20,928 nt of DNA, taken from positions 1-20,928 of the forward strand of contig CAAEDN010000111.1 in NCBI GenBank assembly GCA_900754615.1, written 5' to 3'. Shown in pieces: positions 13,667-20,913 of the stretch. The notes under the pieces are model-generated. The model did not search any database, was not told the origin of the DNA, and saw nothing but the letters and a program-made list of their open reading frames with translations. The first letter of the stretch is position 1. Every line of letters starts with the position of its first letter. A program made the translations under genes and the position numbers. This DNA is from an uncultured Holdemanella sp. (GTDB taxonomy: Bacteria; Bacillota_I; Bacilli_A; Erysipelotrichales; Erysipelotrichaceae).

Positions 13667-14157
13667 TAAAAACAATATATCTAGCCGGTGGCTGCTTCTG
13701 GGGTGTGCAGCATTATTTTGATCAATTTGATGGAATTGTAAAAACAACCGTTGGTTATGCGAATGGTAACACAGAAAACCCAGTATATAAGGATGTCAAA
13801 AAAGGTTTGACTGGTCATGCAGAAACTTTAGAAATTCAATATGATGACACAGTGATTTTATTACCTAAAATTCTAGACTTATACTTTAACATTATTGATC
13901 CTGTTTCTGTCAACCAACAAGGTGAAGACATCGGTATTTCATATCGTACAGGCATCTATTATGTAGACAATGAAGATTTAGATACGATTCAAACAAAATA
14001 CAATGAAATCCAAAAAGAGTATGATTCAAATTTAGCCGTTGAATTAAAACCATTAAGAAACTTTTTTAACGCAGAAGAATACCATCAAAAATATTTAGAT
14101 AAGAATCCAGGGGCTTATTGCCATATACCTGCATCAAAATTTAAGAAGGGACTTTAA
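13663..14157 (+). CDS. msrA: Peptide methionine-S-sulfoxide reductase
   Basis: A 164-residue MsrA, which reduces the S-epimer of methionine sulfoxide in proteins and as free amino acid. The nucleophile Cys11 lies in AGGCFWGVQHYF. The family blocks VGYANGNTENPVY, GHAETLEIQYD, DPVSVNQQGEDIGISYRTGI and AEEYHQKYLDKNPGAYC follow. Cys153 in the C-terminal NPGAYC is the usual first resolving cysteine; a second C-terminal cysteine is absent. There is no signal peptide, so it is cytoplasmic. It overlaps the upstream NYN-domain gene by 4 nt (ATGA) and is translated by coupling, since no separate promoter is seen. No msrB domain is fused. Confidence 0.96.
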   Translation: MIKTIYLAGGCFWGVQHYFDQFDGIVKTTVGYANGNTENPVYKDVKKGLTGHAETLEIQYDDTVILLPKILDLYFNIIDPVSVNQQGEDIGISYRTGIYYVDNEDLDTIQTKYNEIQKEYDSNLAVELKPLRNFFNAEEYHQKYLDKNPGAYCHIPASKFKKGL

Positions 14158-14174
14158 CCATCCCTTCTTTTTTT
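14143..14174. terminator. Terminator after msrA, shared with the convergent flavoprotein gene
   Basis: AAGAAGGGA and TCCCTTCTT form a 9-bp stem around CTTTAACCA, followed by a run of seven T on the plus strand. The A-run on the other side is short, so it is weaker in the minus direction. Confidence 0.85.
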
Positions 14175-14176
14175 CT

Positions 14177-15388
14177 TTATTCAATTGTACTTCCTGCAAC
14201 AAAGCCCGTTGTCCATGCAATCTGTAAATTATAGCCACCTGTTTGTGCATCCAAATCAAGAACTTCGCCCACAAACTTCAAACCTTTGATTTTTTTTGTT
14301 TCCATTGTCTGAGGCTGAATTTGATTGGTTTTAATTCCGCCCACTGTAATCATAGCTTGATCATAACTGGCAAAACCAGCAATTTCAAAACTGCAGCATT
14401 TTAAGAATTCACTGATGCTTCTTCTTTGTGCTTTTGTCGTCTCATTTGCCTTAATACGAGTATCTGTATTCAATTGATCCATCATATATTGTGCGAAACG
14501 CTTTGGAATCATCATCTCTAGGATGTGATGCAGCTGCTTATTCGAAGAATGATTCATTCGCTCTAACAAAAGCATATCCACTTCATCTATGGTTTTATTC
14601 GGAATCAAATCCAATATGATTTTTTCTGGTTCTTTATTAATGACATAGCTCGACATAGCCAAGATTCCTGGCCCACTCAAGCCTTCATGCGTAAATAAAA
14701 TATCCCCTAGTTCCTTATATAAGACTTTTTTACCTTTCTTGATTTGAATCCCAATATTCTGCAAAGAAAGACCGGCTAGATTAAACTTTTCTTTTGTGCG
14801 CAAAGAAACCAATCCCGGAAACAATTCACTAACCTTGATATCCAGTGATTTTGCCCATTCATATCCATCGCCACTACTTCCAGTTGAAACAAAGGACTTG
14901 CCACCTGTTGCGATAATCACCACATCACAAGTATAAGATGCTTTATTGGTTTTGATACCTATAATCCGATTTTCTTCAACTAATAATTGCGTACACTCCT
15001 CATCCATATGTAAAGTAACATTGTTTTTTCGTAGCAATTCCACAAATAATAAAACAACGTCTTGACTCGAATTGGAACCCGGAAACATACGTCCATGGTC
15101 CTCTTCAACGGTTGGTAATCCATTAGATTTTAAGAATTGGATCATATCCAAATTGGAGAATTTTGAGAATGAACTATATAAGAATTTTTCATTGTGTACA
15201 ACATGCTTAAAAAACTCATCCTTGGGACAATTATTTGTTACATTACAACGTCCATGACCTGTAAGCTGTAATTTCTTCCCTAATTGTTTATTCTTCTCGA
15301 ACAATTCTACCTGGTGACCATGCAGACTGGCTGCATAAGCTGCCATTAAACCCGATGGACCTCCACCCACGATTAATACTTTTGACAT
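14177..15388 (-). CDS. FAD-dependent oxidoreductase, HI0933/YhiN (BaiN-like) family
   Basis: A 403-residue flavoprotein. The FAD-binding Rossmann motif is at residues 4-19 (VLIVGGGPSGLMAAYA) and Glu30 binds ribose (VELFEKN). The family signature GKKLQLTGHGRCNVTNN follows. FTHEGLSGPGILAMSS is in the middle. The C-terminal block GLKFVGEVLDLDAQTGGYNL, followed by a W-T-x-G-F-V-A-G stretch, is diagnostic of the HI0933 group. BaiN of Clostridium scindens, in this family, was proposed to act on bile-acid intermediates, but most members have no known substrate, so no bile role should be read into it. The start overlaps the Cof-type phosphatase gene by 16 nt. It is the last gene of a yitT-cof-flavoprotein operon. 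Confidence 0.88.
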   Translation of the reverse strand: MSKVLIVGGGPSGLMAAYAASLHGHQVELFEKNKQLGKKLQLTGHGRCNVTNNCPKDEFFKHVVHNEKFLYSSFSKFSNLDMIQFLKSNGLPTVEEDHGRMFPGSNSSQDVVLLFVELLRKNNVTLHMDEECTQLLVEENRIIGIKTNKASYTCDVVIIATGGKSFVSTGSSGDGYEWAKSLDIKVSELFPGLVSLRTKEKFNLAGLSLQNIGIQIKKGKKVLYKELGDILFTHEGLSGPGILAMSSYVINKEPEKIILDLIPNKTIDEVDMLLLERMNHSSNKQLHHILEMMIPKRFAQYMMDQLNTDTRIKANETTKAQRRSISEFLKCCSFEIAGFASYDQAMITVGGIKTNQIQPQTMETKKIKGLKFVGEVLDLDAQTGGYNLQIAWTTGFVAGSTIE

Positions 15389-16188
15389 AAGATTCCACTT
15401 TCTTCTAAATACACAGCTAAACCGTCATGGTCATTGTCAAATTTTGTGATTGCATTTGCACAAGCCTTCGTATCCTGCGTCCCATTGATCATACAAACAC
15501 CACATCCTGCTGCTTTCAACATTTCATTGTCGTTGGATGTATCTCCAAAAGCCATAACATCCTTAGTATCCATATCATTTAACTCACATATTTTCTTAAG
15601 GCCATACCCCTTGTTGATTCTTTTATCACAGAATTCCAATAGAGTCGTTTGCGTCTTAAAACCATGGTAATAAGGACTTGGATGTTCTTTCACCCATGCT
15701 TCTGCCTTAGGCATATCTTCTTCTTTCATACGAAACATGATTTTTGCATTCTCATGCGCATACAATTCTTCTAAATCTACTACTTCTAATTCTTTATGAG
15801 ATGTCGAAGCCGAATGAATCATCATATCATCAATATGAATACATCGTAGTTTCCCATCCCAATATACAAATGGATTGCATTCAACAACATTCATTATTTC
15901 CATCGTTTCCTTTAACCATTCTTTTTTCATCATGAAATAGCTATATTCCTTTTGATGAATGCCATCCCATAACTCAGCACCATTCATTCCCATCACAAAA
16001 TCAAAATCAAATGGCAATGCCCAGTATTCCTTATTTCTTTTCAATTCATCCACAGGACGTCCCGAAGCAATCCCAAAATAAATGCCATTTTCATGAAGTT
16101 GAATTAACGCTTCTTTTGTCCTAGGTGTTAATTCTTTTTTCTCATTGACTAAAGTCGCATCAATATCACATAAAACTAATCGTGTCAT
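15373..16188 (-). CDS. Cof-type HAD-superfamily phosphatase
   Basis: A 271-residue HAD hydrolase of the Cof (IIB) subfamily, generally sugar-phosphate or flavin-nucleotide phosphatases. Motif I is CDIDATLV with Asp8 (nucleophile) and Asp10; the usual Gly after the second Asp is Ala, a mild change. Motif II is FGIASGR and motif III/IV is MAFGDTSNDNEMLKAAG with the metal-binding Asp pair. Residues ~80-190 are the C2B-type cap, which sets specificity. The start codon overlaps the yitT stop (ATGA) and the stop overlaps the flavoprotein start, so all three are translationally coupled. The substrate cannot be told from sequence. Confidence 0.9.
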   Translation of the reverse strand: MTRLVLCDIDATLVNEKKELTPRTKEALIQLHENGIYFGIASGRPVDELKRNKEYWALPFDFDFVMGMNGAELWDGIHQKEYSYFMMKKEWLKETMEIMNVVECNPFVYWDGKLRCIHIDDMMIHSASTSHKELEVVDLEELYAHENAKIMFRMKEEDMPKAEAWVKEHPSPYYHGFKTQTTLLEFCDKRINKGYGLKKICELNDMDTKDVMAFGDTSNDNEMLKAAGCGVCMINGTQDTKACANAITKFDNDHDGLAVYLEESGILCQKY

Positions 16189-17063
16189 CTTTTTATATCC
16201 TCCAACTCATACGTGAAGCCTTCACCATCGACTTCGTGTACACTATTCACAATAATAAAGGCTCTTGGATCCAACTGCATGATTTCATGTTCTAAATTTG
16301 AATATAATTTTTGTGGAATTACAATCATCAATACAGGCTTTGATTCATTCGTATATCCACCCTTACCTTCTAAAATAGTAACACCACGTTCCATGTTATC
16401 CAACACATGATTTTTGATTTCGACCCATTTATCTGAAATAACCATACAGTTAATAGCTGTACTTGAGCCAATCAAAATTGTTTTATCAATTGCGAATCCA
16501 GACGCGAATACAGATAATACACCAATCAAGGCTGGTTCTATACCATACGTTGTCATACCTAAAAGTACTGTCAATGCATCAATCATCATAACGGAATTTC
16601 CTGATGAAATATGTGTATATTTGTGAATCAATAGTGCAGGAATATCCATTCCTCCTGTACTTGCGTTTACTCTAAAACAGAGACCTAAACCGATTCCTGA
16701 AATCAAACCACAGTAGATACTTGCCAGCATTGGCTGCATCACAAATGTTCCTTTAGGAAACAATGTTGTTACATATGTCAATAAAGAAACAAAGAACGAA
16801 TAACTAAATGTAGAAATCAACGATTTCAACGCAAATGCCTTTCCTAAAAAAATAGCGCCAACAATATAAAGTCCTATCATCAATATATTGATTAGCCAAA
16901 CAGATGGGATAAAGGGCAACAACGGCTTCAATGCCACTGCCACACCAGCTACTCCACCCGTCAATGTATTATTTGGCAAAACAAAAAAAGCAACCGAAAC
17001 CGCTACCATTAAATTACCCGACAATACCACGAATACATCCTTAACATAATTTGTTTTTTTCAT
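16185..17063 (-). CDS. YitT-family membrane protein
   Basis: A 292-residue integral membrane protein with DUF161 repeats (about five or six helices between residues 8 and 185) and a cytoplasmic C-terminal DUF2179 domain (about 200-290, GVTILEGKGGYTNES and later LDPRAFIIVNSVHEVDGEGF). Characteristic sequence: FFVLPNNTLTGGVAGVAVAL in the first helix and GLGLCFRVNASTGGMDIPAL in the middle. Many Bacillota have several paralogues; the function is unknown, with transport suggested for some members. GAGGTAAAT precedes the ATG. It is the first gene of an overlapping three-gene operon. Confidence 0.92.
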   Translation of the reverse strand: MKKTNYVKDVFVVLSGNLMVAVSVAFFVLPNNTLTGGVAGVAVALKPLLPFIPSVWLINILMIGLYIVGAIFLGKAFALKSLISTFSYSFFVSLLTYVTTLFPKGTFVMQPMLASIYCGLISGIGLGLCFRVNASTGGMDIPALLIHKYTHISSGNSVMMIDALTVLLGMTTYGIEPALIGVLSVFASGFAIDKTILIGSSTAINCMVISDKWVEIKNHVLDNMERGVTILEGKGGYTNESKPVLMIVIPQKLYSNLEHEIMQLDPRAFIIVNSVHEVDGEGFTYELEDIKR

Positions 17064-17093
17064 ATTTACCTCATCCTCACAAATCCTACATCT

Positions 17094-17122
17094 ATTTTAT
17101 CAGAAACACCTACTAAATTAAA
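17094..17122 (-). promoter_or_regulatory. Promoter of the yitT operon
   Basis: On the minus strand TTTAAT and TAAAAT are 17 nt apart, with TG one base before the -10 (extended form). It is about 31 nt upstream of the yitT ATG. Confidence 0.5.
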
Positions 17123-17127
17123 CGAAA

Positions 17128-17151
17128 GAAAAAAGCTGGATTTTCCAGCTT
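17128..17151 (-). terminator. Intrinsic terminator after marR
   Basis: On the minus strand AAGCTGGA and TCCAGCTT form an 8-bp stem around AAA, followed by a U-run. It begins 5 nt after the MarR stop codon and ends the amidase-marR operon. Confidence 0.88.
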
Positions 17152-17155
17152 ACTT

Positions 17156-17578
17156 TTACAACATTTCCTTTGCGGTTTGCGTAATCAAATCAAATAATTC
17201 TATGACTTCCGGTTGTCTTTCATATCCAATCTTATCAAATAACTGATCGACAATGCTTAAGATTTTTTCATGTTGCTCCTTATAAATTTTAATCATGGAA
17301 TCATTCAATGTAATATAGATTTTACGAGTATCCTTTTCACTACGAATACGCGTAATCAGATTCTTTTTCTCCATACTCGTTAGTGTACGGTTCATCTGTG
17401 ATTTTTGCATGCGCATATAATTACATAAATCCGTAGCGGTCACATCTTGATTTTGATTCTGATATAAGTAGCGACAAATCATAGATTCATTATAAGGCAA
17501 ATCCGAAGTGATTCTTTCATTATTTATAACCGTCGTCATTTGAAGCCACGCTTCTAATACTTGTTCATTCTTTTTCAT
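17156..17578 (-). CDS. MarR-family transcriptional regulator
   Basis: A 140-residue MarR protein, a dimeric winged-helix repressor usually released by small phenolic or other amphipathic ligands. The wHTH spans about residues 30-100: the recognition region is TATDLCNYMRMQKSQMNRTL and the wing is LITRIRSEKDTRKIYITL, with the D-x-R signature. N- and C-terminal helices form the dimer interface. It follows the amidase gene by 4 nt and shares its promoter, which carries two palindromic sites, so it most likely represses its own operon. The ligand may be the amidase product or substrate; this is inference. Confidence 0.92.
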   Translation of the reverse strand: MKKNEQVLEAWLQMTTVINNERITSDLPYNESMICRYLYQNQNQDVTATDLCNYMRMQKSQMNRTLTSMEKKNLITRIRSEKDTRKIYITLNDSMIKIYKEQHEKILSIVDQLFDKIGYERQPEVIELFDLITQTAKEML

Positions 17579-17582
17579 GTTT

Positions 17583-18644
17583 CTATTCTACCACATTTAT
17601 AGAATATTCCGTATCATAATTTTGATTCACACAAATCGTTACACGTTTCTTCTTTAAATCATATACACATGACCATTGTGTCTTCGATATTTTTCCTTGT
17701 TTATTCTTATGTGCGTCCTGCGAACAATCAGATAACAACTGCATTGCCTCACGATTGGATAGTTTTCCATTTGTTGCACTTAATTTCTCATCAATAATTT
17801 GATAGCGGTCTTGCCCAAAATTAAATTCTGCATCTGGTTGAGTCAATAAGAAATTGGTTGCACATTGATAATTCTTATCTGGATATACTACTTTCATTTC
17901 ATCATCCACATATTCTACAACAACACTCTTTCCAGAAGCATCACAAATTTGAAAGTGATAACAACTATTTGCGCTAGAATGCATATCGTATTGAGACAAT
18001 AATTCTAATGCTTCATCGACATTCTTTGCCTTATCTAACATCATTCGAATGGCAGTTGTCGTTGTGATATCTACCTTTTTGGTATTCTGATTTGTAGGCT
18101 TTGTATCAATCAACAGTACACCTACCGCAAGCCCTTTTTCATTCATACCATCTAATGGTGCATAAGGTGCTGCCAAAGTAACCAAAGAATCCTTTAATGT
18201 ATCTGGCAAATGTTTTTCATTATATCCTACAAAGCCTAAATTTACCATTGAAACAGAGGCATAGCCATTTTTAGGTTTTGTCTTTACCAATACACTTGGC
18301 GAATAGTCCATATCAAAATTACGACCAAACAAATAGCCTGAATCCTTATTTTGTGCAATAAATGTAGAACAACCTAAATCTGGAATCTTGATACTTAATG
18401 GTAACCCCTTCATTACGTGATCTACCACAAATTCAACAAGCTCTTTATCGTTGCTTGCACCTTTTTCTAAAAACTCATCCAATCCATAATCGGCACTATA
18501 GTCCATTGTATACATTGGATAGGCATCGATTTTCTTTAATGATTTTAACGAACTATATTCATTATGAAATAGGCAAACGATTCCTATTCCACAAATTAAT
18601 AATAAACATACTATTGTAATTGCTATTTTCTTTAATACTTTCAT
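17583..18644 (-). CDS. Membrane-anchored choloylglycine-hydrolase-family amidase (Ntn hydrolase)
   Basis: A 353-residue linear-amide C-N hydrolase. Nucleophile Cys92 (GCSTFIAQ), Arg108 and Asp111 (FGRNFDMD) are spaced 16 and 19 residues after the cysteine, exactly as Cys2, Arg18 and Asp21 in bile-salt hydrolases and penicillin V acylases. Further conserved asparagines are in DGMNEKGLAVG and CATNFLL. Unlike those enzymes the cysteine is not residue 2: a membrane helix (about 7-25) and a ~65-residue segment precede it, so activation would need cleavage before Cys92, as in family C45-type precursors. The enzyme should face outside, anchored or released. Substrate candidates are N-acyl amino acids, bile-acid conjugates, beta-lactams or acyl lactones. 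AAAGGAG lies 5 nt before the ATG. It is co-transcribed with marR. Confidence 0.85.
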   Translation of the reverse strand: MKVLKKIAITIVCLLLICGIGIVCLFHNEYSSLKSLKKIDAYPMYTMDYSADYGLDEFLEKGASNDKELVEFVVDHVMKGLPLSIKIPDLGCSTFIAQNKDSGYLFGRNFDMDYSPSVLVKTKPKNGYASVSMVNLGFVGYNEKHLPDTLKDSLVTLAAPYAPLDGMNEKGLAVGVLLIDTKPTNQNTKKVDITTTTAIRMMLDKAKNVDEALELLSQYDMHSSANSCYHFQICDASGKSVVVEYVDDEMKVVYPDKNYQCATNFLLTQPDAEFNFGQDRYQIIDEKLSATNGKLSNREAMQLLSDCSQDAHKNKQGKISKTQWSCVYDLKKKRVTICVNQNYDTEYSINVVE

Positions 18645-18655
18645 ACATACTCCTT

Positions 18656-18674
18656 TAGTTCATTTTGTGAACTA
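18656..18674. promoter_or_regulatory. Operator O1: perfect 7-5-7 palindrome
   Basis: TAGTTCA-TTTTG-TGAACTA is a perfect inverted repeat lying 5 nt downstream of the -10, over the transcription start and directly before the ribosome site of the amidase gene. The size and position are typical of MarR operators, and a MarR gene is in the operon. Confidence 0.75.
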
Positions 18675-18678
18675 TTAA

Positions 18679-18706
18679 AGTATACAATATTAGTTTACAT
18701 TGTCAA
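18679..18706 (-). promoter_or_regulatory. Near-consensus sigma-A promoter of the amidase-marR operon
   Basis: On the minus strand a perfect TTGACA (plus 18701-18706) and TATACT (plus 18679-18684) are 16 nt apart. It is among the strongest promoters in the window and is enclosed by two palindromic sites, as expected for a repressed unit. Confidence 0.85.
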
Positions 18707-18709
18707 CCA
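18691..18709. promoter_or_regulatory. Operator O2: imperfect 7-5-7 palindrome overlapping the -35
   Basis: TAGTTTA-CATTG-TCAACCA pairs at 5 of 7 arm positions. Taking 18 bases from each site (18655-18672 and 18690-18707), it matches O1 at 14 positions in direct register. The centres are 35 bp apart. It covers the -35 box. Confidence 0.55.
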
Positions 18710-18710
18710 T

Positions 18711-18740
18711 AAAAAATAGAGATGAAATTAATCATCTCTA
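18711..18740 (-). terminator. Intrinsic terminator of the Bax-inhibitor-1 family gene
   Basis: TAGAGATGA and TCATCTCTA form a 9-bp stem around a 6-nt loop; on the minus strand it is followed by six U. It overlaps the last codons of the gene and lies directly upstream of the amidase promoter. Confidence 0.88.
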
Positions 18741-19399
18741 CGTCCAACTAATTGTAAAATGTATAAGAAGATATTCAAGAAATCTAAATACAGCTGTAAT
18801 GCCATATAAATCGATATCTTTTCATCTTCATACCCATTCAACATATAATTCATTTTTTGAATATCCCAAGCTGTGAGTCCTGTAAATAATAGTAATCCAA
18901 TTACGCTCCATAAACGCACATCCATACTGACTCTAAAAAGCATAAAGAAAAGTTGACTAAAGATCATTGCGACGAGTCCAATCAAACAAATATTTCCTAC
19001 TTTACTAAGATCCATCTTTGTTGTTTTTCCAATGATAGCTAAACACGCAAAGTAAATAGCACTAATGCCAAAAGCCGCTGCAATCTGTCCAGCACTATAA
19101 CAATAGGCTAATGATGTCATATTGATTCCCATTGTCAGTGAATAAATAATAAACATTGTCTTCATTGTTGAAACGGGTGTGTTTCTTGATAATTGACGTC
19201 CCATTGAAATCGTTAACGAAATTTGTACTATCAATAATAAGAGTGAAATCATAGGAATCTGAATGATAAACATGAATATGCCCGAAGCATACAACAATGC
19301 CGAAGTGATTGCCGTAATACAAAGACCTACCATCATCCAACTGTATACTTTATATAAAGAATTTGTACTTACTGAATTTGAATAATTATTTGAATACAT
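18728..19399 (-). CDS. Bax inhibitor-1 / YccA family membrane protein
   Basis: A 223-residue protein with seven hydrophobic segments between residues ~20 and ~215, the layout of the BI-1 (TMBIM) family; the Bacillus member YetJ is a pH-sensitive calcium leak channel. Seen here: YKVYSWMMVGLCITAITSAL in the first helix, TAWDIQKMNYML near the C-terminus with the Asp conserved in the family, and a final YLDFLNIFLYILQLVGRRDD. Asp residues in the last two helices are those that gate calcium in the family. AGGAGG lies 7 nt before the ATG. It is monocistronic with its own promoter and terminator. Confidence 0.92.
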   Translation of the reverse strand: MYSNNYSNSVSTNSLYKVYSWMMVGLCITAITSALLYASGIFMFIIQIPMISLLLLIVQISLTISMGRQLSRNTPVSTMKTMFIIYSLTMGINMTSLAYCYSAGQIAAAFGISAIYFACLAIIGKTTKMDLSKVGNICLIGLVAMIFSQLFFMLFRVSMDVRLWSVIGLLLFTGLTAWDIQKMNYMLNGYEDEKISIYMALQLYLDFLNIFLYILQLVGRRDD

Positions 19400-19423
19400 A
19401 TTTTTACCTCCTGCTTGTAGAGT

Positions 19424-19452
19424 ATTTTATGTTTTTTACATATGCATTACAA
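19424..19452 (-). promoter_or_regulatory. Promoter of the Bax-inhibitor-1 family gene
   Basis: On the minus strand TTGTAA and TAAAAT are 17 nt apart, about 25 nt upstream of the start codon at 19399. Confidence 0.6.
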
Positions 19453-19514
19453 TATACAACTCTATTAAATTGACTATTCGATTATCAAAATTTTCAAAGT
19501 TTTACCTTTAAAAG

Positions 19515-19538
19515 CTTTTATTTTTCCAAAAATAAAAG
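19515..19538 (-). terminator. AT-rich palindrome after the ribbon-helix-helix gene, probable terminator
   Basis: CTTTTATTTTT and AAAAATAAAAG are perfectly complementary around two bases. The stem is AT-only except at its ends, so it is weak thermodynamically, and the flanking bases give only a modest U-tract on the minus strand (CTTTTAAAGG). Its position 20 nt after the stop at 19558 suggests transcript termination. Confidence 0.5.
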
Positions 19539-19557
19539 AATGTATTTCTACACTCTC

Positions 19558-19752
19558 TTATTTAATATCCAATTCAATAGGCTCATCCATCGTATCACTG
19601 ACGTATTTGCCATTCTTTTTTCTTTGTTTCACACACTCTGTCAACAAGTATTCAATTTGTCCGTTGACACTGCGAAAATCATCTTCTGCCCATGAAGCGA
19701 TTTGATCATACAATTTTTTTGAAAGACGCAAAGGAATCTGTTTCTTTTCCAT
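19558..19752 (-). CDS. Small ribbon-helix-helix (Arc-like) DNA-binding protein, 64 aa
   Basis: The N-terminal half reads QIPLRLSKKLYDQIASWAED followed by RSVNGQIEYLLTECVKQ. This is a beta strand (PLRLSKKLY) and two helices, the Arc/MetJ ribbon-helix-helix pattern, which acts as a dimer with the strand pair in the DNA major groove. The C-terminal ~20 residues are polar and acidic. The ATG shares its A with the stop of the SPFH gene (TAATG), so the two are translationally coupled. It may autoregulate the pair through the palindrome in the SPFH promoter. An antitoxin role is less likely because no toxin-like gene is adjacent. Confidence 0.8.
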   Translation of the reverse strand: MEKKQIPLRLSKKLYDQIASWAEDDFRSVNGQIEYLLTECVKQRKKNGKYVSDTMDEPIELDIK

Positions 19753-20750
19753 TAATATAAGCTGCCAGAATTCACGACTGGCTGCGCATCATGGTTTCCA
19801 CAAAGTACGACTAATAAATTTGAAACCATAGCCGCTTTCCTTTCTTCATCCAATTCTACAACCCCATTTTCATTTAAACGATCCAATGCCATTTCAACCA
19901 TGCCAACAGCTCCATCCACAATCATCTTACGTGCATCAATAATCGCACTTGCCTGTTGTCTTTGAAGCATGACCGCTGCAATTTCTGGTGCATAAGCCAA
20001 GTATGTAATTCTTGCCTCAAGAATTTCAAGACCTGCATCTTTTACTTTACTTTGAATTTCATCACGAATTCTAGAAGCAACCACTTCACTAGAACCTCTA
20101 AGACTTCCCTCATCAGCAATGCCATCGCCTGTTGTATCTACATTTTCAGCGACATCATAAGGATAAATACGAACAATATTTCTTAATGCACTATCACATT
20201 GTAAAGAAAGATATTCCTTATAGTTATCTACATTAAATACAGCCTTTGCGGTATCTGTAACACGCCACATAACGGCAATACCAATCTCTACAGGATTTCC
20301 TAAACAATCATTAATCTTTTGGCGATTATTGTTTAAAGTCATGATTTTCAAAGATACTTTTTTAGAAGCCATTTCTACTGTTCCATTATTTTGTACTTGT
20401 AAAATACTCTTCTTAGAACCATCATCCACATCCCCACTCTGATTTAATTTTGTCTTTGCGGCAGGATTGACAGCCTGACAAAATGGATTGACATAATAGA
20501 AGCCTGCATCCTTTAAAGTACCTACATATTTACCAAATAAAGTTAATACTAAAGCTTCTTGTGGCTTTAATACTTTTAAGCCAAGAAACGGAATCCAACC
20601 AATACATAGCCATACAACGCCAATAATAAATAGTGGCCAAATTAATGCTGCTCCAAGTATTGTCATCAATAAAGCTACAAGATATAAAACGATCCATAAT
20701 ATCATCATGGCCATGCCATTCTTTTTGTTGCTTAAAACTTTTTCTGTCAT
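19752..20750 (-). CDS. SPFH / band 7 domain membrane protein
   Basis: A 332-residue protein of the stomatin/prohibitin/flotillin superfamily. Two adjacent hydrophobic segments near the N-terminus (about residues 12-50, including ILWIVLYLVALLMTILGAAL) anchor it in the membrane. GLKVLKPQEALVLTLFGKYV opens the SPFH domain, and DAGFYYVNPF and VMWRVTDTAKAVF are typical of it. The C-terminal half (SSEVVASRIRDEIQSKV, and EILEARITYLAYAPEIAAVM) is the helical oligomerisation region. Such proteins form membrane rings that organise microdomains or proteases. The start at 20750 has AGGAGG and a 6-8 nt spacer; a GTG 9 nt upstream lies inside that ribosome site. It is the first gene of a pair with the ribbon-helix-helix protein. 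Confidence 0.92.
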   Translation of the reverse strand: MTEKVLSNKKNGMAMMILWIVLYLVALLMTILGAALIWPLFIIGVVWLCIGWIPFLGLKVLKPQEALVLTLFGKYVGTLKDAGFYYVNPFCQAVNPAAKTKLNQSGDVDDGSKKSILQVQNNGTVEMASKKVSLKIMTLNNNRQKINDCLGNPVEIGIAVMWRVTDTAKAVFNVDNYKEYLSLQCDSALRNIVRIYPYDVAENVDTTGDGIADEGSLRGSSEVVASRIRDEIQSKVKDAGLEILEARITYLAYAPEIAAVMLQRQQASAIIDARKMIVDGAVGMVEMALDRLNENGVVELDEERKAAMVSNLLVVLCGNHDAQPVVNSGSLY

Positions 20751-20773
20751 GATAAGCACCTCCTAATACCTAA

Positions 20774-20802
20774 ATGATATCATTTTGATATCTATGATTC
20801 AA
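20774..20802 (-). promoter_or_regulatory. Promoter of the SPFH-RHH pair containing a perfect palindrome
   Basis: On the minus strand TTGAAT and TATCAT are 17 nt apart. The spacer and -10 contain GATATCA-TTT-TGATATC (20776-20792), a perfect 7-3-7 inverted repeat. Its size fits an RHH-dimer operator. Confidence 0.6.
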
Positions 20803-20839
20803 TATAAATATTCCTTTTTCATTTATTTCTGAAAATCAG

Positions 20840-20868
20840 TCGAAATGTAACATTTGTTGTGATACTAT
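20840..20868 (+). promoter_or_regulatory. Putative promoter of rpmH
   Basis: TCGAAA (20840-20845) and TACTAT (20863-20868) are 17 nt apart, about 45 nt before the rpmH start. The boxes are moderate matches to sigma-A consensus. Confidence 0.45.
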
Positions 20869-20913
20869 GTGTATAGAAGGATACGCAAAGCCATATTTAA
20901 AGGAGGGTTAATT

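Noticed and set aside
14177..18644. Bile-acid metabolism cluster (BaiN-like flavoprotein plus bile-salt-hydrolase-like amidase)
   Set aside because: They are in separate operons with an unrelated YitT/HAD context, no other bai genes are present, and both families are broad in substrate.
19558..20750. Toxin-antitoxin pair (RHH antitoxin with SPFH)
   Set aside because: The partner is a clear band-7 scaffold protein and not a toxin family; no ParE, RelE or MazF-like ORF is adjacent.
20868..20876. TGTGTATAG as a DnaA box / oriC
   Set aside because: One mismatch to TGTGNATAA and no second box in the intergenic region; a single site does not make an origin.
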